DNA of 64,000 bases. It comes from Alistipes shahii WAL 8301 (lineage in GTDB: Bacteria; Bacteroidota; Bacteroidia; Bacteroidales; Rikenellaceae). Shown piece after piece: positions 42,836 to 52,328 of this stretch. Under the pieces are notes generated by a model. That model was given only the letters and a program-made list of their open reading frames with translations. It was not told the origin of the DNA and made no database searches. The translations under genes and the position numbers were made by a program. The stretch covers positions 2,604,001 to 2,668,000 of the forward strand of contig NZ_CP102253.1 in assembly GCF_025145845.1 (NCBI RefSeq), written 5' to 3'. Positions within the stretch are counted from its first letter, which is position 1. Every line of letters begins with the position of its first letter.

Positions 42836-44359
42836 TTACAGATCATGGCCGCAGTACGAGAGGTTGAAACTCTTGTTGCAGATCGGGAAGTCGGAGATCC
42901 CTTCGCCGCGCACGGCGAGCGCCAGCGCCAGCCAGTTGTGGAGGCTCGGGTCCTTGATGCGGGCGGCGGCGATGCGGCCCTCGGCGTCGGTCAGGAGAAC
43001 GTGGCAGGTCTCGCCGCGCCATCCCTCAACCAGTCCGAACGCGAGCGACGAGGGGGCCAGCGGCGCCGCATAGTCCGGGCGCGGGTGTCCGGCGTTCCCG
43101 CATTCCTGTCCGTGGAGGTCGAGCAGGCGGTCGATGTATCCGGCCGATTGCAGCACCTCGCGGCAGCGCACCATCAGCCGGGCCATCACGTCGCCATGCG
43201 TTTTGACGATGCTTTCATGGCGCAGCGCCCCGGCGAAGACGCCCCAGGGGTGCGACGTGCGGATGTCGCGGGCCAGACCGCTCGCGCGGGCCGCCTGACC
43301 CACGCCGCCGATGCGCTGCATCTCGTCGCGCGGGACGATGCCGCACTGTTCGAAGCGGGCCAGCAGCGAGGGCGACGACTTGATGTCGCGGCGCACCTGG
43401 TCGTAGCGGCGGGCGATTTCGCGCACGTTCGCACGGATCATCGCCGCCTTTTCGGCCGTCAGCGGGTGGTCGGTGCCGAGGGGCCGGATCAGCCCCTTGC
43501 CGAAGCGGTTGCCGCACCACGCCTGCGTGGTGTTGATGGTCATGGTGCGCAGGGCCTCCGAAGCCACCTGCCCCAGCTGGTAGCCCACGTCCATGCAGAG
43601 GGCGCCCGTGTCGGCGATCTGCATGGCCATGCGTTCGAGTTCGAGGGCCGCGGCGCGTTCGCACTCCAGCGCGGCCGGGACTTCGCGGCGGGCGAGTTTC
43701 TCGACGGCCCGGGCGAAGGCCGTGGCGTGCGCCACGGCGCTGTCTCCGGCGACGGACTCCGCAAGGCACATCTGCCGCAGGCGGTTCGCGGTCGTTTCGA
43801 AGGCCGTCTCGACGTCCCGGTGCTGGTAGCCCAGCGCGATTTCGAGGTGCAGGACCTGCTCGCCGTTGCAGATGAAGCGGAAGGCCCCCGGTTCGATGAC
43901 GCCTGCGTGGATCGGCCCGACGTTGACCTCGTGCAGCGAGCGTCCCTCCATCGTGTAGAAGGGGTAGTTCTCGATCGAACAGCGGCGGTCGTAACGCCCG
44001 GCGGGGGACCGCAGCGGCTTGGGCCACGGCATGCCGTCGAAACGGATGCCGTAGCGTTCCGAGATGTCGCGCTCGAAGGGGTGCATCTGCGGGTGCAGGG
44101 CCGTGAGCGAGGGGAGCGCCGTCTCGTCGTAGTAGTCCGTGGCGTGCGAAGTGATCAGCACGCGGCGCTCGGCGTCGTCGAGCAGCAGCAGGAAGAAACG
44201 CATGCGGTCGCCCGACGGGAGGGCGAAATAGTGGGCCGCATGGTAGCGTGCGTCGAAGAGTTTTACGCGAAGGTCTTCGTAGAAGGCGGCGTAGGAGACT
44301 TCGGGGATGTCGTTCAGCGCGACGGAGGCGCCGGTATTGTCGGTTACGTAGTAATTCAT
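42836..44359 (-). CDS. HyfG/NuoCD-like large subunit without nickel-iron ligands
   Basis: 507 residues. The first about 170 are NuoC-like (LFDARYHAAHYFALPSGD, FERDISERYGIRFDGMPWPKPLR). The remainder is the NuoD/hydrogenase large-subunit fold, with GPIHAGVIEPGAFRF, QHRDVE and GQAARASGLARDIRTSHPW. In active [NiFe] hydrogenases the metal is held by an N-terminal CGxC and a C-terminal DPCxxC. Here the first site reads MCLAESVAGD and the last residues are NKSFNLSYCGHDL, so both motifs are gone. It cannot be a hydrogenase of the known type; it resembles Ehr complexes. Its start overlaps the stop of the HyfF-like gene by 4 bp. Confidence 0.85.
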   Translation of the reverse strand: MNYYVTDNTGASVALNDIPEVSYAAFYEDLRVKLFDARYHAAHYFALPSGDRMRFFLLLLDDAERRVLITSHATDYYDETALPSLTALHPQMHPFERDISERYGIRFDGMPWPKPLRSPAGRYDRRCSIENYPFYTMEGRSLHEVNVGPIHAGVIEPGAFRFICNGEQVLHLEIALGYQHRDVETAFETTANRLRQMCLAESVAGDSAVAHATAFARAVEKLARREVPAALECERAAALELERMAMQIADTGALCMDVGYQLGQVASEALRTMTINTTQAWCGNRFGKGLIRPLGTDHPLTAEKAAMIRANVREIARRYDQVRRDIKSSPSLLARFEQCGIVPRDEMQRIGGVGQAARASGLARDIRTSHPWGVFAGALRHESIVKTHGDVMARLMVRCREVLQSAGYIDRLLDLHGQECGNAGHPRPDYAAPLAPSSLAFGLVEGWRGETCHVLLTDAEGRIAAARIKDPSLHNWLALALAVRGEGISDFPICNKSFNLSYCGHDL

Positions 44360-45756
44360 AGCGATGCGATTCGGTCGATCAGTTCCCGGAAAAATGCGGG
44401 CTGCCAAAGCCCCAGCCCGATGGCGGCGGCGAGCAGCGACAGCGCCGACCACGACAGTGCGCGGTCGGTCGCCGAGGGGTGCAGTTCGTCCTGCCGGGGC
44501 TGGTAGCAGAGGCGCAGCAGGCGCGAGCAGAAGAAGTAGATGACCAGGCACAGCAGCAACATGATGCCCGTGACGAGCCACCAGCGGCCGTCGGCGATGG
44601 TTTGCTTGAGGATCATCAGCTCGGAGAGGAACAGCGGCGAGGGCGGGAAGGCCACCAGCACGACCATCCCCGTGAGCAGTCCCACGGCCCCCACGCGGTT
44701 GATGTGGATGTAGTCGCCGATGCGGTTGATGCGGTAGTTGCCGTAGACCTGCCGCACGACGGCGATCTGGAGGAACAGGCTGCTCTTGATGAGCGTATGG
44801 CAGACGACGTGGAACACGGCGGCCCAGACCCCGATGCCCCCGATGCCCAGCCCGATGGCCGCGATGCCCATGTTCTCGACCGTGGAGTAGGAGAGGAAGC
44901 GTTTGTAGTTGTTGGTGCGGCGCAGGAACAGCGCGCCGACCACCAGCGACAGCACGCCGACGAGCAGCAGCACGGATTTCACCCATGGGAAGACTTCGGT
45001 CGCGGCGAGCAGTTTGTAGACCCGCAGCAACGCCAGGAACCCGGCGTTGACCAGTCCCGTGGAGATCAGCGCCGAGGCCGGGGCCGGGGCGGCGAAGTTG
45101 GCGTCGACGCCCACGGTGTAGAGCGGGAACAGCTCGGCCTTGCAGCTGTAACCGCAGAGGATCAGCAGAAAGGCCGTCTTCAGGTAGAGGGCGCTGCCGC
45201 CCGGGGCCGCGGCGGCGACGGTGGCGTAGTCGAGCGACTCGCAGTCGGTGGCGGCGGCCAGCAGCAGGATGCCCAGGTAGGCCATGGCGATGCCCGTCGA
45301 GCAGACGAAGACGTATTTCCACGCCGCTTCCAGCGCCTGCGCCGTGCGGCGGTGGTAGACGATGCCCGCCGAGCAGAGCGTGGTGGCTTCGAGGAAGATC
45401 CACGTCACGGCGAGGTTCGAGGCGAAATAGGCTCCCGCGATGGCTGTGGTCAGGAGCATCAGCAGGCCCGCGTAGGTGCGGGTCTGGCGCAGGTCGCAGT
45501 CGTGGAGGCTGGCCTTCGAGTGGAAAAAGGCGAAGGCGGAGACGATGCAGAGCAGGCAGTAGAAGAGCGTGCCCGCGGCGTCGAAGGCGAACCACACGGC
45601 CGAGGTCTCGCCGTAAAGCCCTCCGGCGACGATCCGAACGGCGAAGGCCGCCTGCACGGCGTAGAAGGCCGCGCCCGTGAGGCGCAGCAGGCTCCGGCGG
45701 CGGACCGTGAAGGCCGCTGCCGCGATGAGGACGCTGAAAATGAGGTAGCAGATCAT
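44356..45756 (-). CDS. HyfF/NuoN-like proton-pumping membrane subunit
   Basis: 466 residues with about 13-14 membrane segments. Antiporter-like landmarks are the glutamate in WIFLEATTL, the lysine in GYSCKAELFPLY, the NNYKRFLSYSTVENMG block and HTLIKSSLF. These are the ion-channel residues of complex I and group 4 hydrogenase subunits. It is the second antiporter-like subunit of the complex. It starts 4 bp after the HyfE-like gene and overlaps the large-subunit gene by 4 bp, which indicates translational coupling. Confidence 0.88.
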   Translation of the reverse strand: MICYLIFSVLIAAAAFTVRRRSLLRLTGAAFYAVQAAFAVRIVAGGLYGETSAVWFAFDAAGTLFYCLLCIVSAFAFFHSKASLHDCDLRQTRTYAGLLMLLTTAIAGAYFASNLAVTWIFLEATTLCSAGIVYHRRTAQALEAAWKYVFVCSTGIAMAYLGILLLAAATDCESLDYATVAAAAPGGSALYLKTAFLLILCGYSCKAELFPLYTVGVDANFAAPAPASALISTGLVNAGFLALLRVYKLLAATEVFPWVKSVLLLVGVLSLVVGALFLRRTNNYKRFLSYSTVENMGIAAIGLGIGGIGVWAAVFHVVCHTLIKSSLFLQIAVVRQVYGNYRINRIGDYIHINRVGAVGLLTGMVVLVAFPPSPLFLSELMILKQTIADGRWWLVTGIMLLLCLVIYFFCSRLLRLCYQPRQDELHPSATDRALSWSALSLLAAAIGLGLWQPAFFRELIDRIASL

Positions 45757-45760
45757 GGCG

Positions 45761-46390
45761 TCAGTCCTTTACGTTGGTGAGTGAATCGGCGTCGTCGGCA
45801 TGGAGCTTGCCGTCGATTTTGGTGAAGAAGATGCCCAGCATCAGCACCGAGATGAGGATGTCGAGCAGGATGGCGAAGTTGATCAGCAGCGGCATCTCGA
45901 CGCCGATGGCCGTCGAAAAGAGGAACACGCCGTTTTCGATGACCAGAAAGCCGACCATGTGGGAGAAGATCCGGCGGCGCATGACGATCAGGATCAGTCC
46001 GCTCAACAGCGAGTAGAAGGCCACGCCGAAGAACACCAGGTCGATGGTCGTGTCGGCGATGTAATAGGTGACCGAGGCGCTCACGGCCAGCGCCACGAGC
46101 GACAGCAGCAGCGAGCCGGACTGCGTGGAGCCGGAGCGCGAGACGCGGTTGATCTTCGTGCGGCGGATGACGGCGAAAAGCAGTCCCGGGACGAGGATGC
46201 CCTTGAAAAGCAGGGTTTCGAGGCAGATGAAGGCCAGTTCGGCGGGGTTGATGGCGTGCAGCCGCACCAGGGCGACGGCGAACAGCAGCCATCCCTGAAG
46301 GCCGATCAGCGAGGCGAAATTGCGGAAACGCTCGGTGATCGCCAGATAGACGAGCGTCACGACGTAGAGGATGATCAGCGGAAGTATCAT
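45761..46390 (-). CDS. HyfE/NuoK-like membrane subunit
   Basis: 209 residues with six to seven hydrophobic segments and typical HyfE features: the lysine in ETLLFKGILVPGLLFAVIRRTKI and the glutamates in MVGFLVIENGVFLFS, which take part in proton transfer in the related complexes. It overlaps the HyfC-like gene by 4 bp. The C-terminal tail is soluble and acidic (DGKLHADDADSLTNVKD). Confidence 0.86.
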   Translation of the reverse strand: MILPLIILYVVTLVYLAITERFRNFASLIGLQGWLLFAVALVRLHAINPAELAFICLETLLFKGILVPGLLFAVIRRTKINRVSRSGSTQSGSLLLSLVALAVSASVTYYIADTTIDLVFFGVAFYSLLSGLILIVMRRRIFSHMVGFLVIENGVFLFSTAIGVEMPLLINFAILLDILISVLMLGIFFTKIDGKLHADDADSLTNVKD

Positions 46391-47304
46391 TGCAGACCGA
46401 TGTTAAGTTGCAGCAGGTAGCCCGTGAAGAACACGAGGACGGCCAGCGCCGCGACGGTGAGGATGAAGGTGGTGTTGCGGGCGAGTTTGTTGCGGGCCTG
46501 GGTCGATTCGACGATGCCCACCGAAAGCCCCGTGACGAGCACCGCGAGCGGGGCCGCCGCCCACCAGCGGGGGCAGCAGGTCGCGGCGACGGCGTCGGCG
46601 GCGAGCACCGACAGCGCGGCGGTCTTGAGCCATCCGGCCATCTTGATATAGGCCAGGTCGACGCCGCAGTAGTCGAGGCACATCACTTCGTGGATCATCG
46701 TCAGTTCGAGGTGCGTGCGGGGGTCGTCGACCGGGACGCGCCCGGCCTCGGTGAAGACGATCTTCACGAGCACGTAGGCCGCCAGCAGCAGCACCACGAC
46801 CAGCTGCATGCCGTTCACGGCGTCGCCCGAGAAGATCGCGTCGAAAGAGGTGTAGCCCGACAGCAGGGCCAGCGTGCCGAAGACGAGCATCAGCGCCGGT
46901 TCGACCAGCGCGCCGTACAGGGCTTCGCGGCTGGCGCCCATGCCCTCGAACGAGCTTCCGGTGTCCATCGCCGCGAGGATGAGGGCCACGCGGCCCAGAG
47001 CCAGGAGGTAGGCGAAGGCGATCAGGTCGCCTTCGAACGACAGCGCGGACGGCAGGTCGCCTACGGGGACGAACAGCGCGGCGACGAGGGCCGTGCCGAG
47101 CGTGACGGACGGGGCCGCGCGGAACACGGCGGTCGTCGTGGGGGAGTAGACGGCGCCCTTGCGCAGCAGCAGCAGGCGCACGTCGTAAAGGTGCTGGGCG
47201 AAGCGGATGCCCTTGCGGCCCGCGAGCAGCGCGCGGGTGCGGTTGATCAGTCCCGGAATCGCCAGGGCCGCCAACAGAAGAAGGAGTGTGTTGAGTGCAG
47301 CCAT
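46387..47304 (-). CDS. HyfC/NuoH-like membrane subunit
   Basis: 305 residues with about eight membrane segments. The family block VFTEAGRVPVDDPRTHLELTMIHEVMCLDYCG contains the conserved acidic and arginine residues that link the quinone or ferredoxin-side module to the membrane arm in complex I and group 4 hydrogenases. SSFEGMGASREALYG is another conserved loop. The gene ends with a 4-bp overlap with the HyfE-like gene and begins 1 bp after the HyfB-like stop. Confidence 0.9.
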   Translation of the reverse strand: MAALNTLLLLLAALAIPGLINRTRALLAGRKGIRFAQHLYDVRLLLLRKGAVYSPTTTAVFRAAPSVTLGTALVAALFVPVGDLPSALSFEGDLIAFAYLLALGRVALILAAMDTGSSFEGMGASREALYGALVEPALMLVFGTLALLSGYTSFDAIFSGDAVNGMQLVVVLLLAAYVLVKIVFTEAGRVPVDDPRTHLELTMIHEVMCLDYCGVDLAYIKMAGWLKTAALSVLAADAVAATCCPRWWAAAPLAVLVTGLSVGIVESTQARNKLARNTTFILTVAALAVLVFFTGYLLQLNIGLQ

Positions 47305-47305
47305 C

Positions 47306-49294
47306 TTAAATCGCGTTAAATACCGACAACAGGAACACCAGCCCCAGGAAAGCCAGTGCGAAAAGGATGTAATGGTTGATCTTGCCCGTGCGCAGGCGCA
47401 TCACGCGCTGGTTGATCACGCGCAGCAGTTCGACCCACCAGGCGGCGAACAGCCGGCCGATGCGGTCGCGGTGACCGATGTCGAACGAGTGGGCCGCGGG
47501 GAAGATTTCGCCTTTGCCCACGGGGGAGCCCTGGCCGCTGTTCTGGGTCAGCGACGTGGCGATGGATTGAAGCCCTTCGGAGAAGGATTCGCCCGTGTAC
47601 TGCATCCGGACGTTCGGCGCCGTGAAGCCGCAGCCCCATGTGGGACCCTTGGCGACGGTGCGCGTGCGCAGCGTCCGGCGGCGAAGCCACAGCAGCAGGC
47701 ACACCACGGCGATCAGAATCCAGGCCGTGCGTCCCGCGGCGGCGAGCGGCGGCGAGAGCAGCCAGTCGGCGGCGTCGGCCGGGGTGCGGAGGAAGAAGCC
47801 CGCGGCACGGGTCGCGGCCGAGACGGCCGCCCGGGGGAACAGCCCTACGAAAAGGATGCCTGCGAGCGGCAGGGCCATCGCCGCGATGCGGAAGGTGTCG
47901 GCCTCGGACGACTCGGCGACCTCGTGGGTGCGGGGCGAGCCGAGGAAGACCGTGCCGTAGAGTTTGGTGAAGGCCAGGACGACGAGTCCGCCGATCAGCG
48001 CCAGCGCGGCCAGTCCGGCGGCGGACGCCAGCACGTTGCTGCCCGAAGCGATGCCGTCGAGCATCCCGAGGTAGATCAGCAGTTCGGAGACGAAGCCGTT
48101 GAGGGGCGGCAGGGCGCAGATGGCCGCCGTGCCCGTGAGGAAGAGGATCGCCGTGAGCGGCATGTGCTTCGCAAGCCCGCCCAGCGCGTCGAGCGACGTG
48201 GTATGGGTCTGCGAGAGGATGTTGCCCGCGCCGAAAAAGAGCAGGCTCTTGAACAGCGAGTGGTTGAGCGTGTGCAGCAGGGCGCCCGTGACGCCGCACA
48301 GCGCGACGAGCTGGTTGCCCGAGGATTTGCCCAGCGCGGCGACGCCGAGTCCGATGAGGATGACGCCGACGTTCTCGATCGAGGAGTAGGCCAGCAGGCG
48401 TTTCACGTCGTTCTGCATGGCTGCGAGGATCACGCCCCACAGGCCCGTGACGACGCCCGCCGCGAGCAGGATCACTCCGGCGGTGTGCAGGAGAGGCTGT
48501 TCGCCCAGCGCGGCCGTCACGCGCAGGATGCCGTAGACGCCCGTCTTGATCATCACGCCCGACATCAGGGCCGAGACGTGCGACGGGGCTGCGGGGTGCG
48601 CCTCCGGAAGCCAGACGTGCATCGGGAAAAGTCCCGCCTTCATGCCGAAGCCCGCCAGGAACACCAGCAGCAGCGGCAGTCCCGGCTGCGTGCGGAAGTA
48701 GTCGCCCAGCGCGCCGAACGTGGCGGCGCCGCAGGCCGCGTCGAGCCGTACGAAGCCGATGACGAGCAGCACGAAGCCGATGTGCATCATAATCAGGTAG
48801 GAGAGCGCCGCGCGCCGGACTTCGCGCCGCTGGGCGTCGAAGAGGATCAGCAGGAACGACGCCACGGTCATCAGTTCCCAGAAAAAGAGGAACGAGAAGC
48901 CGCCGTCCGAAAGGACCACGCCCAGCATGGCGTAGAACATCGCCACCAGCGCCGTGTAGTGCAGCGAGATGTGGGCCGGGGATTTCTCGGCAAGGCAGTG
49001 GGCCAGATAGCCCCGCGAGTAGAGCACGGCGGCGACGGCGCCGACCGAGATGATCACGACGAACAGCGCCGAAAGCCCGTCCATCGAGCCGGTGTCGCCG
49101 CCGAAAAGCGTACCGGGGACCGACCACACGGGGCCGCTGTCCGCTCCGGCCAGCACGCCGACGGCGCGCGCCGAGCACCACAGGGCGCCGGCGGCCGTGA
49201 GGGCCAGCGCAGTCCAGACCTTGCGCCGCAGCGGCGTGGCGAAAATGGCCGCCGCCACCGCCGTCAGGGCGATTAGCAGGTAGAGAAAAAGCAT
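47306..49294 (-). CDS. HyfB/NuoL-like proton-pumping membrane subunit
   Basis: 662 residues with about 16 hydrophobic segments. Antiporter signatures include FFWELMTVASFLLI, GFGMKAGLFPMHVWLPEAHPAAPSHVSALMSGVMIK, KRLLAYSSIENVGVI and HTLNHSLFKSLLFFGAGN. The conserved Glu, Lys and His ion-path residues are intact, so ion pumping is likely even though the catalytic subunits have lost their metal ligands. It is the first gene of the complex, 22 bp downstream of rsmE, and could be read from the rsmE promoter. Confidence 0.92.
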   Translation of the reverse strand: MLFLYLLIALTAVAAAIFATPLRRKVWTALALTAAGALWCSARAVGVLAGADSGPVWSVPGTLFGGDTGSMDGLSALFVVIISVGAVAAVLYSRGYLAHCLAEKSPAHISLHYTALVAMFYAMLGVVLSDGGFSFLFFWELMTVASFLLILFDAQRREVRRAALSYLIMMHIGFVLLVIGFVRLDAACGAATFGALGDYFRTQPGLPLLLVFLAGFGMKAGLFPMHVWLPEAHPAAPSHVSALMSGVMIKTGVYGILRVTAALGEQPLLHTAGVILLAAGVVTGLWGVILAAMQNDVKRLLAYSSIENVGVILIGLGVAALGKSSGNQLVALCGVTGALLHTLNHSLFKSLLFFGAGNILSQTHTTSLDALGGLAKHMPLTAILFLTGTAAICALPPLNGFVSELLIYLGMLDGIASGSNVLASAAGLAALALIGGLVVLAFTKLYGTVFLGSPRTHEVAESSEADTFRIAAMALPLAGILFVGLFPRAAVSAATRAAGFFLRTPADAADWLLSPPLAAAGRTAWILIAVVCLLLWLRRRTLRTRTVAKGPTWGCGFTAPNVRMQYTGESFSEGLQSIATSLTQNSGQGSPVGKGEIFPAAHSFDIGHRDRIGRLFAAWWVELLRVINQRVMRLRTGKINHYILFALAFLGLVFLLSVFNAI

Positions 49295-49316
49295 ATTTCA
49301 GAAATTTATCGTATTC

Positions 49317-50030
49317 TTAACCGTTGACCACCGATGCCATGACCACCGCCGCGAGGGCCGCGGTCTCGGTGCGCAGACGCTGTCGTCCGAGGGTGATCTC
49401 TTCGAAACCGTTGGCCAGCGCGAAGGCGATTTCGCCGGGCGAGAAGTCGCCTTCGGGACCGATGAAGACCGTGGCCGTCTCGCCCGGACGGAGCGCGCGG
49501 GCCAGGTAGGCCTTCCCGGCGGGCGACTGCGCCGGGGCGCAGTGGGCGATGAACTTCCGCCCCTCGGGGGCCGACAGCACCGCTTCGCGGAAGGGGGTGA
49601 GCGGATGCAGCACGGGGCGGTAGGCCTTGAGCGACTGTTTCAACGCCGCGGTGACGACCTTCTCGCCCCGCTCGGGCTTGAAGACCCGGCGTTCGCTGTG
49701 TTCCGTTTCCAGCGGCACGACGGCTGTGACGCCCACCTCGGTGGCTTTTTCCAAAAACCATTCGAAACGCTCCGAATTCTTGGTCGGCGCGACGGCCATC
49801 GTCAGCGCGTAAGGCAGTTTTTCGAACCCGGTTTCGGCGCTGACGACCCGCACGGTGCAGCGCCGGGGATTGTCGTCGGTGATTTCGCAACAAAATAAAT
49901 TGCCCCGTCCGTCAGTTATATGGATGCGCCCGCCGCACTGGAGCCGCAGTACGCGGATGCAGTGTTTCGACTCCTCTTCGTTCAGCGTATGAAGCGGGGG
50001 GACGATGTCCGGCGCGTAGAAAAGTTGCAT
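49317..50030 (-). CDS. rsmE: 16S rRNA (uracil-1498-N3)-methyltransferase
   Basis: 237 residues, a SPOUT-fold SAM enzyme that methylates U1498 of 16S rRNA. Conserved blocks are the N-terminal PUA-like part (EEESKHCIRVLRLQCGG), KNSERFEWFLEKATEVGV, FIGPEGDFSPGEI and the knot-forming LGRQRLRTETAALAAV. It is transcribed away from the M3 peptidase gene and is followed closely by the HyfB-like gene. Confidence 0.95.
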   Translation of the reverse strand: MQLFYAPDIVPPLHTLNEEESKHCIRVLRLQCGGRIHITDGRGNLFCCEITDDNPRRCTVRVVSAETGFEKLPYALTMAVAPTKNSERFEWFLEKATEVGVTAVVPLETEHSERRVFKPERGEKVVTAALKQSLKAYRPVLHPLTPFREAVLSAPEGRKFIAHCAPAQSPAGKAYLARALRPGETATVFIGPEGDFSPGEIAFALANGFEEITLGRQRLRTETAALAAVVMASVVNG

Positions 50031-50071
50031 GATTGGAGACCTATTATTTATTCTATTTACAGATTTTTCCC

Positions 50072-50102
50072 TAACTTTGTCGAATAATGCGCGACAAAGT
50101 TA
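50072..50102. promoter_or_regulatory. Symmetrical divergent promoters of rsmE and the M3 peptidase genes
   Basis: TAACTTTG occurs on the plus strand at 50072-50079 and on the minus strand at 50102-50095, as the ends of a 10-bp inverted repeat (AACTTTGTCG and CGACAAAGTT). The minus-strand box has TTTC 19 bp upstream. The two promoters face away from each other with only 15 bp between them, so polymerases may compete. Confidence 0.7.
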
Positions 50103-50119
50103 CTAAAATAACACGATCG

Positions 50120-52291
50120 ATGAAACGTATCACCGCTTTATTAACACTTTTTCTGGCTATGACATTCATATCCTGCAAGTCCGGGAAAACCGTGGGCGAA
50201 AATCCTTTTTTCGCCGAATGGGAGACCCCATACGGCGTGCCGCCCTTCGACAAGATCGAACCGGAGCACTTCCTGCCTGCGATCGAACGCGGCATGTCGC
50301 TGCACGAGGCCGAGATCGACGCCATCACGTCGAACAACGACGCGCCGACGTTCGAGAACGTCATCCTCGCCTACGACGCTTCGGGAAAGATGCTTTCGCA
50401 GGTCGAGCTGATCTTCGGGATGCTCTGCGCCGCGGAGAACACCTCCGAAATGCAGGCGCTGGAGGAGCAGATTATGCCCCGGATGGCGGCGCACGCCGAC
50501 AAGATCCGTCTCAACGGGAAACTTTTCGAACGGATCAAAGCCGTCTACGACCGTCGCGCCGCGCTGGGACTCGACGCCGAGCAGAGCCGTCTGCTGGAGA
50601 AGACCTACCGCAGTTTCGTGCGCGCCGGAGCGCTGCTCGACGCCGAGCGGAAGGCGCGTCTGAAGGCGATCAACGAGGAGCTGTCGCTCACGGCCGTGAA
50701 GTTCGGGCAGAACCTCCTCGCCGAGAACAACAACTATGCGCTGGAACTCGCCTCGTCCGATCTGGACGGCATTCCGGCCACGGCCCGCGATCTGGCCCGC
50801 GAAAAGGCCGAGGCGATGGGCCGGAAGGGCAAATACGTCTTTACGCTGCACAAGCCCAGCCTGATCCCGTTTCTGACCTACTCGTCGAAACGCGAACTGC
50901 GCGAGCAGATCTACAAGGCCTACCTCAACCGCTGCAACAACGGCGACGAGTATGACAACAAACAGCTGATCAACGATTTCATCCGCTTGCGCACGGAGAA
51001 GGCCCACCTGCTGGGCTATCCCTCGTATGCCGCCTACGTCGTGGACGACGAGATGGCCGGAACGACCGACGCCGTGTACGGCCTGCTGGAGGAGATCTGG
51101 ACCCCGGCGCTCGAAAGCGCCAAGGGCGAGCTGGCCGAGATGGAGGAGCTGTTCCGGAAGGATTTCCCCGAGGGAGAGTTCGCGTCGTGGGACTGGTGGT
51201 ATTACGCCGAGAAGGTCCGCAAGCAGAAATATGCCCTCGACGAGGAGATGCTGCGGCCCTATTTCTCGCTGGAGAACGTGCAGGGAGGCATCTTCTTCCT
51301 CGCCAACCGGCTCTACGGCATCACGTTCCGCCCGATCGTCGTGCCGCTGTACCACCCCGAGGCGGTCGCTTACGAGGTGCTCGACGTCGACCAGTCGCAT
51401 CTGGGCGTGCTCTATTTCGATTACTTCCCGCGCGACGGAAAGAGCCAGGGCGCGTGGTGCGGCAACTACGTGGAGCAGACCTACGAGGACGGGAAGCGCG
51501 TGGCGCCCGTGGTGTCGGTCGTCTGCAACTTCACGCGCCCGGCGGGGGGCAATCCCGCGCTGCTGACCCTCGACGAGACCGAGACGCTGTTCCACGAGTT
51601 CGGGCATGCGCTCCACTTCCTGTTCCACGACGTGAAGTACCGCGGACTCGCGGAGGTCGAGGGCGATTTCGTGGAGCTGCCCTCGCAGCTGATGGAGAAC
51701 TGGGCGTTCGATCCCGAGGTGCTCAAGCAGTATGCCGTGCATTACCGTTCGAACGAGGTGATTCCGAAATACCTCGTCGACAAACTGCGCCGCAGCGAAC
51801 TTTTCAACCAGGGTTTCATGGCCACCGAGCTGATCGCCGCGTCGCTTTCGGACATGGACATCCACTCGATCACCGAATACGAGCCGTTCGACCCGATGGC
51901 CTTCGAGCGCAAGGCCCTGACCGAAAAACGCGGGCTGATCCCGCAGATCGAGCCGCGCTACCGTTACCCCTATTTCTCGCACATCTTCGACGGCGGCTAC
52001 TCTGCGGGCTACTATTTCTATACGTGGGCCGAGGTGCTCGACAAGGACGCCTTCGAGGCCTTCCGCGAGAGCGGCGACCTCTTTAACAAGAAGATCGCCG
52101 GCGATTTCCGCCGCAAGATCCTCGCCCGCGGCGGCTCGGAGGACGGCATGACCATGTACCGCGACTTCCGCGGCAAGGACCCCGACAAGCGGGCGATGCT
52201 TCGCGGCCGGGGGCTTCTGAATGAACCCGAACCGTCCGGCGAGGACGCCGCTCCCGCCGCCGAAACGGCATCCGCCGCCCGGGAAAACTGA
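50120..52291 (+). CDS. M3-family metallopeptidase lipoprotein (Dcp/oligopeptidase A-like)
   Basis: 723 residues. The signal sequence MKRITALLTLFLAMTFISC ends in a lipobox. The M3 zinc site is HEFGH at 492-496, with the downstream glutamate in the region GLAEVEGDFVELPSQ. Size and blocks (SSKRELREQIYKAYLNRC, GGYSAGYYFYTWAEVLD) match peptidyl-dipeptidase Dcp, which removes C-terminal dipeptides from oligopeptides. The start at 50120 is preferred because the longer start at 50087 falls at the predicted transcription start and lacks a signal peptide. The C-terminus has an extra Ala/Glu-rich tail. A paralogue follows 37 bp downstream. Confidence 0.93.
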   Translation: MKRITALLTLFLAMTFISCKSGKTVGENPFFAEWETPYGVPPFDKIEPEHFLPAIERGMSLHEAEIDAITSNNDAPTFENVILAYDASGKMLSQVELIFGMLCAAENTSEMQALEEQIMPRMAAHADKIRLNGKLFERIKAVYDRRAALGLDAEQSRLLEKTYRSFVRAGALLDAERKARLKAINEELSLTAVKFGQNLLAENNNYALELASSDLDGIPATARDLAREKAEAMGRKGKYVFTLHKPSLIPFLTYSSKRELREQIYKAYLNRCNNGDEYDNKQLINDFIRLRTEKAHLLGYPSYAAYVVDDEMAGTTDAVYGLLEEIWTPALESAKGELAEMEELFRKDFPEGEFASWDWWYYAEKVRKQKYALDEEMLRPYFSLENVQGGIFFLANRLYGITFRPIVVPLYHPEAVAYEVLDVDQSHLGVLYFDYFPRDGKSQGAWCGNYVEQTYEDGKRVAPVVSVVCNFTRPAGGNPALLTLDETETLFHEFGHALHFLFHDVKYRGLAEVEGDFVELPSQLMENWAFDPEVLKQYAVHYRSNEVIPKYLVDKLRRSELFNQGFMATELIAASLSDMDIHSITEYEPFDPMAFERKALTEKRGLIPQIEPRYRYPYFSHIFDGGYSAGYYFYTWAEVLDKDAFEAFRESGDLFNKKIAGDFRRKILARGGSEDGMTMYRDFRGKDPDKRAMLRGRGLLNEPEPSGEDAAPAAETASAAREN

Positions 52292-52328
52292 AACTCGAAC
52301 CCATCGGAAAAGAAACCGCTAATTTGAT

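Noticed and set aside
41912..49294. Annotation as an active [NiFe] hydrogenase-4 or formate hydrogenlyase
   Set aside because: Both metal-binding CxxC motifs are missing in the large subunit, and I see no formate dehydrogenase or maturation genes in the window.
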